Assembly: GCA_035555675.1 (NCBI GenBank)
Contig: DATMGH010000124.1
Location: 1-64,000 of the forward strand
From: Solirubrobacter sp035555675
Lineage (GTDB): Bacteria > Actinomycetota > Thermoleophilia > Solirubrobacterales > Solirubrobacteraceae
Direction: 5' to 3'
DNA length: 64,000 nt
Below the pieces are notes generated by a model. That model saw nothing but the letters and a program-made list of their open reading frames with translations. It had not been told where the DNA came from and did not search any database. Each line of letters begins with the position of its first letter. Position 1 is the stretch's first letter. Made by a program: the position numbers and the translations under genes. Shown here piece after piece: positions 17,467 to 25,574 of the stretch.

Positions 17467-18512
17467 CCGTCCACCGGGTCGCGGTGATCGAGGGGGACGG
17501 CATCGGGCCGGAGCTGGTCGCGGCCGCGCTGACCGTGCTCGACGCGGCCGGCGTCGCGCTCGACGTGACGCCCGTGGCGGCCGGCGCGGCGCACTACGCC
17601 GCGACCGGGAGCGCGATCTCCGACGCCGGGCTCGCGCGCTGCCGCGACGCCGGCGCGGTGCTCAAAGGTCCGGTCGGCCTCCCCGGCGTGGTGCGGCCGG
17701 ACGGCACCGAGGGCGGCCTGCTGGGCGGCGTCCTGCGCGGCGGGCTCGACCTGTTCGCGAACGTCCGGCCGGTCAAGCTGTGGCCGGGCGTGGCCGCCCC
17801 GCTCGCACTCGAGCCGGGCGCGATCGACTACGTGATCGTGCGCGAGAACACCGAAGGCCTGTACGCGTCGCGCGGGCTGGGCGTCGCCAACGCGTGGGCG
17901 GCGTCGGACACGCTGCTGATGACGCGCCCCGGCGTCGAGCGGATCGTGCGCTTCGCGTTCGAGCTCGCGCGCACGCGCGACGGCGCGCCCGCCGACGGGG
18001 TGCGGCGCGTCACGTGCGTGGACAAGGCGAACGTGCTCAAGAGCTTCGCGTTCTTCCGCGCGATCTTCGACGAGGTCGCGGCCGGCCATCCCGACGTCGC
18101 CGCCGAGCACCTGCACACCGACGCCGCGGCCCAGGCGCTGGTCATGGACCCTGCGCACTTCGACGTGCTGGTGATGGAGAACTTCGTCGGCGACCTGCTG
18201 AGCGACCTCGGCGGCGCGACGGTCGGCGGCGTCGGCATGTGCGGCTCGGGGAACCTCGGGACGCGGCGGGCGTACTTCGAGCCGATCCACGGCAGCTCGC
18301 CGCAGCTCGCCGGCACCGACCGCGCCAACCCGATCTCGCAGATCCTCGCGGCGGCGATGCTGCTCGACCGGGTCGGCGAGCCCGACGCCGCCGGCGCGAT
18401 CCGGCGCGCGGTCTGGGAGGCGCTGGCCTCCGGCGCCGTGCGCATCGGCCGCGATGGCTGCCCGGACCGCGGGACCGCGCGCGCGGTCCGGGACATCGTG
18501 GCGCGGCTCTGA
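17463..18512 (+). CDS. Isocitrate/isopropylmalate dehydrogenase family (tartrate/3-isopropylmalate dehydrogenase-like)
   Basis: 349 residues from GTG 17463. Beta-decarboxylating dehydrogenase marks are VAVIEGDGIGPELV at the N terminus, VIVRENTEGLYAS, VTCVDKANVLKS, VMENFVGDLLSDLGG and FEPIHGSSPQLAGTDRANP near the nucleotide site. No leuC/leuD lies nearby and the gene ends a catabolic operon, so a tartrate- or substituted-malate dehydrogenase role is more likely than leucine synthesis. The end is 3 nt from the convergent nrdA stop, so the two transcripts must terminate into each other or in the coding regions. Confidence 0.88.
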   Translation: MTVHRVAVIEGDGIGPELVAAALTVLDAAGVALDVTPVAAGAAHYAATGSAISDAGLARCRDAGAVLKGPVGLPGVVRPDGTEGGLLGGVLRGGLDLFANVRPVKLWPGVAAPLALEPGAIDYVIVRENTEGLYASRGLGVANAWAASDTLLMTRPGVERIVRFAFELARTRDGAPADGVRRVTCVDKANVLKSFAFFRAIFDEVAAGHPDVAAEHLHTDAAAQALVMDPAHFDVLVMENFVGDLLSDLGGATVGGVGMCGSGNLGTRRAYFEPIHGSSPQLAGTDRANPISQILAAAMLLDRVGEPDAAGAIRRAVWEALASGAVRIGRDGCPDRGTARAVRDIVARL

Positions 18513-18515
18513 CCG

Positions 18516-21500
18516 CTACTGGCAGGCCTCGCACTCCTCGCCGTTGCGCATGGCCTCGATCGAGCAGGCGATCGCCGCGGCGGTCGGGGCCGCCGCGGCG
18601 GCCGCGGCCGTCACCGTCGCCTTCTCGATCGCGGAGGCGCCGAGCGTGCGCAGGTAGTACGTCGTCTTCAGCCCCGCGCGCCACGCGCGCCGGTACATAT
18701 GGCTCATCGCCTTCATGTCCGGCTGCGCGAGGAACAGGTTCAGCGACTGCGCCTGGTCGATCCACTTGCCGCGCCGGGCGGCCGCGTCGATCAGCCACGC
18801 CGGGTCGATCTGGAACGCCGTGCGGTAGCGCTCGCGCAGGTCCTCCGGCACCGGCAGCGCGGTGACGTCGCCGTCGACCGCCTTCAGCGCCGCCGCGAAC
18901 GCCGCGTCCCACAGCCCGCGCTCCTTGAGGTCGCGCACCAGGAACGGGTTGAGCACGATGAAGTCGCCGGACAGGTTGGACTTCGCGAACAGGTTCTTGT
19001 AGGTCGGCTCGATGCAGGGCGACGTGCCCATGATGTTCGCGATCGTGGCCGTCGGGGCGATCGCCAGCACGTTCGAGTTGCGCATGCCCTGGGCGGCGAT
19101 CTTGGCCCGCAGCGGCGCCCAGTCCATGCGCCCGTCGCGCGCCACCGCCACGTCCTCCCCGCGCTCGGCCTCGAGCAGGTCGACCGTGTCCTGCGGCAGC
19201 AGCCCGCGGTCCCACTTGGAGCCCTCGTAGGACGAGTAGCGCCCGCGCTCGGCCGCCAGGTCCGACGACGCCTCGTACGCGTAGTAGGCGATCGCCTCCA
19301 TCATCTCGTCCGAGAACGCGACGCCCGCGTCGGACGCGAACGCCTCGCCGCGCCGGTAGAGCGCGTGCTGCAGGCCCATCACGCCGAGGCCGACGGGCCG
19401 GTGGCGGGCGTTGGACCGGGCCGCCGGCTCGGTCGGGTAGAAGTTGACGTCGATCACCGAGTCCAGCGCGCGGACCGCGATCCGCACCGTCTCGCGCAGC
19501 TTGGCGTGGTCGAGCGAGCCGTCGGCCAGCAGGTGCTGATCGAGCACGATCGAGCCGAGGTTGCAGACCGCGGTCTCGTCCGGGCCCGTGTTGAGCGTGA
19601 TCTCCGTGCAGAGGTTCGACGAGTGGATCACGCCCGCGTGGTCCTGCGGCGAGCGCACGTTGCACGGGTCCTTGAACGTCAGCCACGGGTGCCCGGTCTC
19701 GAACAGCAGCTTGAGCATCTGCTTCCACAGCTCGAGCGCCGGCAGCGTCTCGCCGTGCAGCTCGCCGCGGGCGACCCGCTCCTCGTAGGCGACGTAGCGC
19801 CGCGCGAACTCCGCGCCGTAGGTCTCGTGCAGGTCCGGCACGTCGGACGAGCGGAACAGCGTCCACTGCCCGCGCGCCTCCACGCGCTGCATGAACAGGT
19901 CCGGGATCCAGCACGCCGTGTTCATGTCGTGCGTGCGCCGGCGCTCGTCGCCCGTGTTGCGCCGCAGCTCCAGGAACTCGCGGATGTCGTTGTGCCAGAC
20001 CTCCAGGTACGCGCAGCCCGAGCCCGCGCGCTTGCCGCCCTGGTTGACCGCGACCAGCTGGTCGTTGTGCATCTTCAGGAACGGGACGACGCCCTGGGAC
20101 TCGCCGTTGGTGGACTCGATGTGCGACCCGGTGCCGCGCACCGCGGTCCACGAGCCGCCGAGGCCGCCGGCCCACTTCGAGCACATCGCGTTCTCGGCGA
20201 TGCCGCGGCCGACGATCGAGGCCAGCGTGTCCTCGATCGTGTAGACGTAGCAGCTCGACAGCTGCGAGTGCGGCGTGCCGGCGTTGAACAGCGTCGGCGT
20301 CGAGGAGCAGAAGCGCCGCTGCCGGTACATCGCGTACAGGTCGAGCGCCCGCGCGCTGCGCTCGTCCTCGCGCTCGGCCAGGCACACGCCCATCGCGACC
20401 CGCAGCCAGAAGAGCTGCGGCGCCTCGATCCGGCGCGGCGCCGGGCCGGTCTTGTCGACCAGCAGGTAGCGGTCGTACAGGGTCTGCAGGCCGAGGAAGT
20501 CGAAGTCCAGGTCCGCGGTCGGGTCCAGCCCCGCGGCCAGCGCGTCGAGGTCGTAGTCGAGCAGCCGCGGGTCGATCCGGCCGATCGCCGCGCCGTGGCG
20601 CAGCCCGGGGGCGAACGCGCGCACGTGCGCGGCGCGCAGGGCGCCGATCCCGTCGCGCACGATGTCCCAGCCGAGCGTCTCCTCGTAGACGTACGTGAGC
20701 AGGATCCGGCCGGCGAAGCGGGAGAACTCGCTGTCGCGCTCCATCAGCGCCTTGGCGTTGAGCACGATCAGCGTGCGCAGGTCCGCGCGCGTGATGCCGG
20801 GGCGGACGGCGCGCCGCAGCTCGCGCTCGAGCTCGTCCGCGGTCAGGGGCAACTGCAGCCCGATCGACGCGAACGCGACCCGCTCGCGCAGGTCGGTGCC
20901 GTCCCACAGCGTCTCGACGTCGCCGTCGAGCACCGGGATCGCGGCTGGCGCCGCCGGCGCCTCGCGCTGCTGCGCGCGCAGCAGCGCCCGCTCGGCGCGG
21001 TAGACGATGTAGCGCTCGGCGACGCGCATGAAGCCCGCCAGCACGAGCTCCTCCTGCACGATGTCCTGCACGGTCTCGATCGGCACGTACGCGGTACCGA
21101 GCGCGTGCGCGCGCTCGCCGACGCGCGCGGCCAGCTCGACCGCGGGCGAGGACTCCAGGCCGGCCGACACGAACGCCTTGCGGATCGCGACCTCGATCTT
21201 GGCCTCGCTCCAGGCCGTGACCTCGCCGGAGCGGCGGATCAGCCGCACGCTCGCGCGCGTCGCGGTGGTCGGCACGGCGCGGCGCAGCACCAGCGCGCGG
21301 GCGACGTCGACGTAGCCGGCGTCGATCAGCGCCGCCTCGACCACGGTCGAGACGTCCGGCACGGTGACCGTGGCGGCGCCGGCCAGGCGCTGCAGCACGT
21401 CGGTGGTGACGGCGCGGACGATCGCGCGCGCGGCGACCGTGTCCGCCGCCTCGCCGTTGGCGCTGGCCAGGACGGCGAGCGCGTCGGCGACCAGGCCGGC

Positions 21501-21656
21501 GGGCAGCGCCGCGGTCAGGGCGGCGTCGCCGCCGTCCTCGTCGGCGACGCGCACGTCCGGCGCCTCCAGCTCGGGCAGCGCGATCGCCGGCAGCACGTCC
21601 AGCGCCGCCGCCCGCTTGAGCTCCAGGTCCTGCAGGATCTCGGCGAACTCGATCAT
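18516..21656 (-). CDS. nrdA: Class I ribonucleoside-diphosphate reductase, alpha subunit
   Basis: 1046 residues, much longer than E. coli NrdA (about 760). The N-terminal 330 residues hold a recognisable ATP cone (VRLIRRSGEVTAWSEAKIEV to AERYIVYRAERALLR) and, before it, a second weakly similar repeat. The catalytic barrel follows with SSCYVYTIEDTL, the NLCTEI loop and the conserved MGLQHALYRRG stretch. The C-terminal thiol pair is EECEACQ. Such length with multiple cones recalls the Chlamydia-type (class Ic) alpha subunit. It reduces ribonucleotides to deoxyribonucleotides using a radical from NrdB. The ATG overlaps the nrdB stop, so both genes share the riboswitch-controlled transcript. Confidence 0.95.
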   Translation of the reverse strand: MIEFAEILQDLELKRAAALDVLPAIALPELEAPDVRVADEDGGDAALTAALPAGLVADALAVLASANGEAADTVAARAIVRAVTTDVLQRLAGAATVTVPDVSTVVEAALIDAGYVDVARALVLRRAVPTTATRASVRLIRRSGEVTAWSEAKIEVAIRKAFVSAGLESSPAVELAARVGERAHALGTAYVPIETVQDIVQEELVLAGFMRVAERYIVYRAERALLRAQQREAPAAPAAIPVLDGDVETLWDGTDLRERVAFASIGLQLPLTADELERELRRAVRPGITRADLRTLIVLNAKALMERDSEFSRFAGRILLTYVYEETLGWDIVRDGIGALRAAHVRAFAPGLRHGAAIGRIDPRLLDYDLDALAAGLDPTADLDFDFLGLQTLYDRYLLVDKTGPAPRRIEAPQLFWLRVAMGVCLAEREDERSARALDLYAMYRQRRFCSSTPTLFNAGTPHSQLSSCYVYTIEDTLASIVGRGIAENAMCSKWAGGLGGSWTAVRGTGSHIESTNGESQGVVPFLKMHNDQLVAVNQGGKRAGSGCAYLEVWHNDIREFLELRRNTGDERRRTHDMNTACWIPDLFMQRVEARGQWTLFRSSDVPDLHETYGAEFARRYVAYEERVARGELHGETLPALELWKQMLKLLFETGHPWLTFKDPCNVRSPQDHAGVIHSSNLCTEITLNTGPDETAVCNLGSIVLDQHLLADGSLDHAKLRETVRIAVRALDSVIDVNFYPTEPAARSNARHRPVGLGVMGLQHALYRRGEAFASDAGVAFSDEMMEAIAYYAYEASSDLAAERGRYSSYEGSKWDRGLLPQDTVDLLEAERGEDVAVARDGRMDWAPLRAKIAAQGMRNSNVLAIAPTATIANIMGTSPCIEPTYKNLFAKSNLSGDFIVLNPFLVRDLKERGLWDAAFAAALKAVDGDVTALPVPEDLRERYRTAFQIDPAWLIDAAARRGKWIDQAQSLNLFLAQPDMKAMSHMYRRAWRAGLKTTYYLRTLGASAIEKATVTAAAAAAAPTAAAIACSIEAMRNGEECEACQ

Positions 21657-22741
21657 CACAGCTCCTCGTCGGCGACCGCCGCCAGCGACGACGCCTTCTG
21701 GTACTCGGTCACGCGGCCCTCGAAGAAGTTCTGCTCCTTGCGCACGTCCATCAGCTCCGCCAGCCACGGCAGCGGGTTCTCGAGCGCGACGTCGCGCAGC
21801 GGCTCCAGCCCGCACCCGGCCAGCCGCCGGTCGGCGATGTAGTCGATGTAGGTCGCGAAGTCCTCGGCGTTGAGGCCGACGCCCTCGACCGGCAGGCAGT
21901 CGGCGATGAACGCCTGCTCGAGCGCGACCGCCTCGCGCATCAGCTCGCGCAGCTCCTCCTTGAACGCGGGCGTCCACAGGCCGGGGTTCTCGGCCGCCAG
22001 CTCTCCCAGCAGGCGGCGGAAGAGCTCGATGTGGTTGGACTCGTCGCGCAGCGTGTAGCGGAACATCGTCCCGATGCCGGGCAGCTTGCCCTGCCGGTAC
22101 AGCGACAGGATCATCCCGAACAGGCCGTAGAACTGCGTGCCCTCCATGCACTGGCCGAACACGAACACGTTGCGGGCCAGCAGCCGGACCGCTTCCGGAT
22201 CGGTCATGTCGAGGTCGCGCCGCAGAGCGTGGCTGACGTCGGTCACGAAGCGGTTCTTGGCCGCGATCGTGCCGATGTCGGCGAACATCGCCTCGCACTC
22301 GTGCGGGTCGATGCCGAGGCTGGCGATCATGTACAGCAGCGAGTCGGCGTGGATGTTCTCCTCGTGCGCGTGGCGCCCGAGCACGAGCTTGAGCTCGGAC
22401 GCGGTGACCAGCTCGCGGACGACGTGGATCACGTTGTCGCCGACGATCCCTTCGGCGGCCGAGAAGTAGCCGATGCCCATGCGGACGATCCAGCGGTCGA
22501 TGTCGGTCAGGGCGTCCGAGCGCCACTGCTCGATGTCCTTGCCCATCTGGACGTCCTCGGGCTCCCAGTGGTTGGCCTTCATGCGCCGGTAGAGCTCATA
22601 GGCCCAGCCGTAGCGCAGCGGGAGCAGGTTGAACGTGAGGGTCTCGCGTCCGCCGACGACGCGCTTGGCCGCGAGCGCTTCCTCCGCCTTCGCCTTGTCG
22701 AGCACGAACGTCCGCGCTCCGAGGGTGTATGTGGTCTGCAA
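21656..22741 (-). CDS. nrdB: Class I ribonucleotide reductase beta subunit with subclass Ic residues
   Basis: 361 residues from TTG 22741, chosen because AAAGGAGG precedes it by about 6 nt and no ATG gives the conserved N terminus. Metal ligands can be placed as E97, E128 and H131 (EENIH), E200, E234 and H237 (RDESNH). The first ligand is Glu instead of the Asp84 of E. coli, and the residue four after H131, where the radical tyrosine should be, is L135. The ligand spacing (31, 3, 72, 34, 3) almost equals that of the Chlamydia Mn/Fe protein. It should therefore store its oxidising equivalent in the metal cluster, not a tyrosyl radical. Oxygen-dependent and B12-independent. Confidence 0.93.
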   Translation of the reverse strand: MQTTYTLGARTFVLDKAKAEEALAAKRVVGGRETLTFNLLPLRYGWAYELYRRMKANHWEPEDVQMGKDIEQWRSDALTDIDRWIVRMGIGYFSAAEGIVGDNVIHVVRELVTASELKLVLGRHAHEENIHADSLLYMIASLGIDPHECEAMFADIGTIAAKNRFVTDVSHALRRDLDMTDPEAVRLLARNVFVFGQCMEGTQFYGLFGMILSLYRQGKLPGIGTMFRYTLRDESNHIELFRRLLGELAAENPGLWTPAFKEELRELMREAVALEQAFIADCLPVEGVGLNAEDFATYIDYIADRRLAGCGLEPLRDVALENPLPWLAELMDVRKEQNFFEGRVTEYQKASSLAAVADEEL

Positions 22742-22745
22742 TCCG

Positions 22746-22774
22746 GGCCTCCTTTGCGTCGGTGGGCGGAGGCC
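22746..22774 (-). promoter_or_regulatory. Shine-Dalgarno-sequestering hairpin (riboswitch expression platform)
   Basis: On the minus strand GGCCTCC (22774-22768) pairs perfectly with GGAGGCC (22752-22746). The latter contains the AAAGGAGG ribosome site of nrdB. The stem is 7 bp with a 15-nt loop. A second small stem, CCGTCC/GGACGG (22805-22825), lies between it and the aptamer. This suits translational control by the cobalamin aptamer upstream. Pairing is seen directly; the switching mechanism is inferred. Confidence 0.7.
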
Positions 22775-22824
22775 GCGACTGCGCGCTCGGAGCGCACGCG
22801 CCGGCCGTCCTTGCACCGAGGACG

Positions 22825-22950
22825 GTTCCAACGGGCGTGGAGCAGGCGACCGGGCTCGGGCCAACTGGCGGGCCATTACCGTTGCGGCACAGCGCCGGGA
22901 TCTCACCGGACTTCGCTGGCTTCCACGCCGCGGGAGCAACGCTACGCGCC
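22825..22950 (-). promoter_or_regulatory. Cobalamin (B12) riboswitch aptamer
   Basis: Read on the minus strand, the region carries the conserved cobalamin aptamer elements in order: GTCCGGTGAGATCC then CGGCGCTG (about 22912-22890), GCCGCAACGGTAAT (22888-22875) and the B12-box-like GAGCCCGGTCGCCTGC (22857-22842). A closing helix pairs GGCGTGGA (22929-22922) with TCCACGCC (22841-22834). It lies 90-210 nt upstream of the nrdB TTG and just after the stop of the FG-GAP gene. B12 riboswitches in front of B12-independent ribonucleotide reductase genes are known from Streptomyces. Outer stem boundaries are approximate. Confidence 0.9.
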
Positions 22951-23000
22951 GCGCCGGACGGACCCTGGCGGTCTCTCCGCAACGAGCGGGGATTGCCGGG

Positions 23001-24206
23001 TCAGCGACACATGACGAAGCGCCGCGACACGGTCTTGTGGCGCAGCGTCTTCGAGCCCGGGCGGCGGTAGTACACCCGCGCGTAGACGCGCCCGGTCGTC
23101 CCGGCCGCGCGGTGCAGCCGCAGGCGCACGACGTAGGGGCGCCGGCGATCGGTCCGGCGCGGGCCCTTGCGCACGAAGAACAGGACGCGCTGCACGCGCG
23201 GCGCGCTGCCGCCGGCGCGCTTGCGCACGGTCAGGCTGACGCGCAGGCGGCCGCCCGGCGGGGTGCAGCGCAGGCCGGCCGAAAGCGACACGCGGCCGTC
23301 CGGCACGGGCGCGGCCGGCGCCGGGGCCGGCGTGGGCGCGGGGGCGGACGGCGCCGGCGGGCTCGCGCCCACGAGCGTCAGGAAGGAGAGCCCGTTCCAG
23401 CCGGAGCCGATCGTCTCGCCCGCGCCGGTGATCCAGCCGCCGGCGCCGTCGCCCCGGTAGAGCAGCAGCGCGCCGTCGGCGCGCCGGGCCAGCACGTCGG
23501 GCTTGCCGTCGCCGCTGAAGTCCCCGCCCGCCATCAGCGCGGTGAACGGCGCCCAGCCGGAGCCGATCGGCTCCGCCACGCCGGTGACCCAGCCGCCCGC
23601 ACCGTTGCCGCGGTACAGGAGCAGGCGGCCGTCGGCGTCGCGCGCGATGACGTCGGGCTTGCCGTCGCCGCTGAAGTCCCCGGGCGCGAGCAGCGCGGTG
23701 AACGGCGCCCAGCCGTCGCCGATCTGCTCCCCCACGCCGGTGATCCAGCCGCCGTCTCCGTCGCCGCGGTACATGAGCAGGCGGCCGTCGCCGTCGCGGG
23801 CGAGCACGTCCGTGTGCCCGTCGCCGTCGAAGTCGGTCGCCAGCAGCGCGGTGAAGCCGCCCCAGCCGTCGCCGACGGTCTGCACCGTCCCGGTGAAGCC
23901 GCCGGACCCGTTCCCGCGGTACATCAGCAGCCGGCCGTCGGCCGCGCGGACGAGCAGGTCCGGCTTGCCGTCGCCGCTGAAGTCGCCGGGCGCGAGCAGC
24001 GCGGTGAAGCCGCCCCAGCCCGTGGCGGCCGTGAGCGGGCCGCCCACGAACCCGCCGGTCCCGGTGCCGCGGTAGAGCAGCAGCCGGCCGTCGGGGTGGA
24101 CGGCGAGCACGTCGCCGGGCCCGTCCCCGTTCCAGTCCGCGCGCGCGACGGCGGCGCCGCTGCAGACCGCTAGGGCGACAAGGCCCGCTGTGATCACCCT
24201 CCGCAC
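23001..24206 (-). CDS. Secreted FG-GAP/VCBS repeat protein
   Basis: 401 residues from GTG 24206 with a signal peptide (hydrophobic 4-20, likely cleavage after AVARA). Five FG-GAP-type calcium-loop repeats follow: DWNGDGPGD, three near-identical DFSGDGKPD copies and DFDGDGHTD. They are spaced about 50 residues apart and each is followed by GRLLLYRG or similar, so a beta-propeller-like lectin fold is likely. A Pro/Ala linker (about 280-300) leads to a C-terminal basic beta domain of about 90 residues ending VMCR. Probably a cell-surface or extracellular protein of unknown partner. DNA repeats in this gene (about 23400-24100) come from the protein repeats. No strong ribosome site is seen at the start. 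Confidence 0.85.
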   Translation of the reverse strand: MRRVITAGLVALAVCSGAAVARADWNGDGPGDVLAVHPDGRLLLYRGTGTGGFVGGPLTAATGWGGFTALLAPGDFSGDGKPDLLVRAADGRLLMYRGNGSGGFTGTVQTVGDGWGGFTALLATDFDGDGHTDVLARDGDGRLLMYRGDGDGGWITGVGEQIGDGWAPFTALLAPGDFSGDGKPDVIARDADGRLLLYRGNGAGGWVTGVAEPIGSGWAPFTALMAGGDFSGDGKPDVLARRADGALLLYRGDGAGGWITGAGETIGSGWNGLSFLTLVGASPPAPSAPAPTPAPAPAAPVPDGRVSLSAGLRCTPPGGRLRVSLTVRKRAGGSAPRVQRVLFFVRKGPRRTDRRRPYVVRLRLHRAAGTTGRVYARVYYRRPGSKTLRHKTVSRRFVMCR

Positions 24207-24230
24207 GACGCACTGGAAGATAACGCGGCC

Positions 24231-24254
24231 GGGGCCGGCGCACGCGCCGGCCCC
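24231..24254 (-). terminator. GC-rich hairpin after the HtrA gene
   Basis: GGGGCCGGCG and CGCCGGCCCC form a perfect 10-bp stem around a CACG loop, 27 nt past the htrA-like stop and 25 nt before the FG-GAP start. There is no T tract, which is common in very high GC genomes. Termination or transcript stabilisation is inferred. Confidence 0.6.
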
Positions 24255-24281
24255 GGGCCACTCCTCCCATCGGCGAGCGGG

Positions 24282-25418
24282 CTACCAGCCGCCGCCGAAG
24301 CCTGGAATGTCGGGCTGCGAGGGCTGCTGCTGCTGGTCCGGCTGCTGCTGCTGCTGCTGATCGCTGTTGGTCGTCGTGTCCGGCCGCTGGCCGAGCTTGA
24401 CGTTGAGCGTCTTCGTGGACCCGTTGCGGGAGATCTTCACCTGCACCTGGTCGCCGGGCTTGTGCCCGTCCACCAGCCCGGAGAGCGAGGCGGAATCGGC
24501 GACGGCCTTGCCGCCGAGCTCGGTGATCACGTCACCGGGCTGCAGGCCGGCGGAGGCGGCGGGCCCGCCGGACGTGACCTGCGCGACCTGGGCGCCCGCG
24601 CCGGACCCGTCCTGGGTCTGGACGCCGAGGTAGGCGTGGCTGACCTTGCCGGTCGCGCGCAGCTGCGAGATGACGCTCTTGACCGTGTTGGACGGGATCG
24701 CGAAGCCGATGCCGACGTTGCCGGCCTCACCGGAGCTGCCCGCGTTCGGCGACTCGATCTGCGAGTTGACGCCGATCACCTGGCCCTGGTCGTTGAACAG
24801 CGGGCCGCCGGAGTTGCCGGGGTTGATCGCGGCGTCGGTCTGCAGGACGTCGTCGATCGAGAATCCGTTGGGGGAGGAGATCTGCCGCTGCAGCGCGGAG
24901 ATGACGCCGGTCGTGAGCGTGCGGTCGAGCCCGAACGGGTTGCCGATCGCGTACGCCGGATCGCCGACCTGGACCGTGCTCGAGTCGCCCAGCGTGAGCG
25001 GCTTGAGGTTGGAGGCGTCGACCTTCAGCAGCGCCAGGTCGGTCGACGCGTCCTGGCCGACCAGCTTGGCGTCGAGCGTCTTGCCGTCGCCGATCTTGGC
25101 CTGGATCTTGCCGTTGGCGCCCTCGACGACGTGGGCGTTGGTGACGAGGTAGCCGTCATCGGAGATGACGAAGCCGGAGCCCGTGCCGACGCTGGTCGTG
25201 ATGTACGCCACGGAGTCCTTGGCGTTCTGGTAGACGTCGTGCGGGCTCAGCGTCGCACCGGTGGCGGGAGCGGACACGGTGCGGGTGGTGGTGATGGTGT
25301 GGACGGTGGTAGCGGAGTCGTCGTGCAGCGCGGTGGTAGCGACGGCGCCGGCACCGCCGCCGATCACCGCGGCGGCGGCGATGGGGAGGAGCGGCTTGGC
25401 GATCTTCATGCCAAGCAT
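24282..25418 (-). CDS. HtrA/DegP-like S1C serine protease with PDZ domain
   Basis: 378 residues. A membrane anchor or signal segment covers about 9-30. The trypsin-like domain has the triad H96 (TNAHVV), D127 (STDLALL) and S203 (GNSGGPL). The single PDZ domain is at about 262-345 (HAYLGVQTQDG to VKISRNGS). The tail (about 350-378) is Gln-rich. One PDZ and an N-terminal anchor match actinobacterial HtrA-like envelope proteases that cut misfolded exported proteins. ATG 25409 is an alternative start, three codons in. It is divergent from the subtilase gene with a shared 155-bp region. Confidence 0.92.
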   Translation of the reverse strand: MLGMKIAKPLLPIAAAAVIGGGAGAVATTALHDDSATTVHTITTTRTVSAPATGATLSPHDVYQNAKDSVAYITTSVGTGSGFVISDDGYLVTNAHVVEGANGKIQAKIGDGKTLDAKLVGQDASTDLALLKVDASNLKPLTLGDSSTVQVGDPAYAIGNPFGLDRTLTTGVISALQRQISSPNGFSIDDVLQTDAAINPGNSGGPLFNDQGQVIGVNSQIESPNAGSSGEAGNVGIGFAIPSNTVKSVISQLRATGKVSHAYLGVQTQDGSGAGAQVAQVTSGGPAASAGLQPGDVITELGGKAVADSASLSGLVDGHKPGDQVQVKISRNGSTKTLNVKLGQRPDTTTNSDQQQQQQPDQQQQPSQPDIPGFGGGW

Positions 25419-25471
25419 CGTCGTCCGCGTCGCTGAGCGCTTCCTAGGCGGTCGCTAAGTCGCCCCTGGCT

Positions 25472-25490
25472 TATGAGTAAGAACCTCATA
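25472..25490. promoter_or_regulatory. Inverted repeat TATGAG-N7-CTCATA between divergent protease genes
   Basis: A perfect 6-bp dyad with a 7-nt spacer sits 53 nt upstream of the htrA-like start and 84 nt upstream of the subtilase start, in a locally AT-richer stretch. It could be an operator for a dimeric regulator controlling both genes. No regulator is assigned. Confidence 0.35.
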
Positions 25491-25574
25491 TACGCCGGGG
25501 GCCGTCGACGCCGGTCCGCAATGTCCTTCCGCTGACCTCAAGAACCGCCGGGTGCCTGCCGATGGGGACGCTGG

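Noticed and set aside
17463..18512. leuB (3-isopropylmalate dehydrogenase) for leucine synthesis
   Set aside because: No leuA/C/D neighbours and the gene is embedded by overlap in a catabolic operon; kept as a general family member.
22742..22824. NrdR boxes upstream of nrdB
   Set aside because: No pair of ACAC-WATATAT-type boxes was found between the riboswitch core and the start; control by the aptamer explains the leader better. NrdR sites farther upstream cannot be excluded.
23400..24100. Regular direct repeats of about 150-170 nt that could look like a repeat array
   Set aside because: The repeats are in frame and encode the FG-GAP propeller repeats; spacers are coding and not CRISPR-like.
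24298..24365. CTG/CTGCTG microsatellite-like run
   Set aside because: It encodes the Gln-rich tail of the HtrA-like protease in frame, so it is a coding low-complexity tract and not an independent repeat element.
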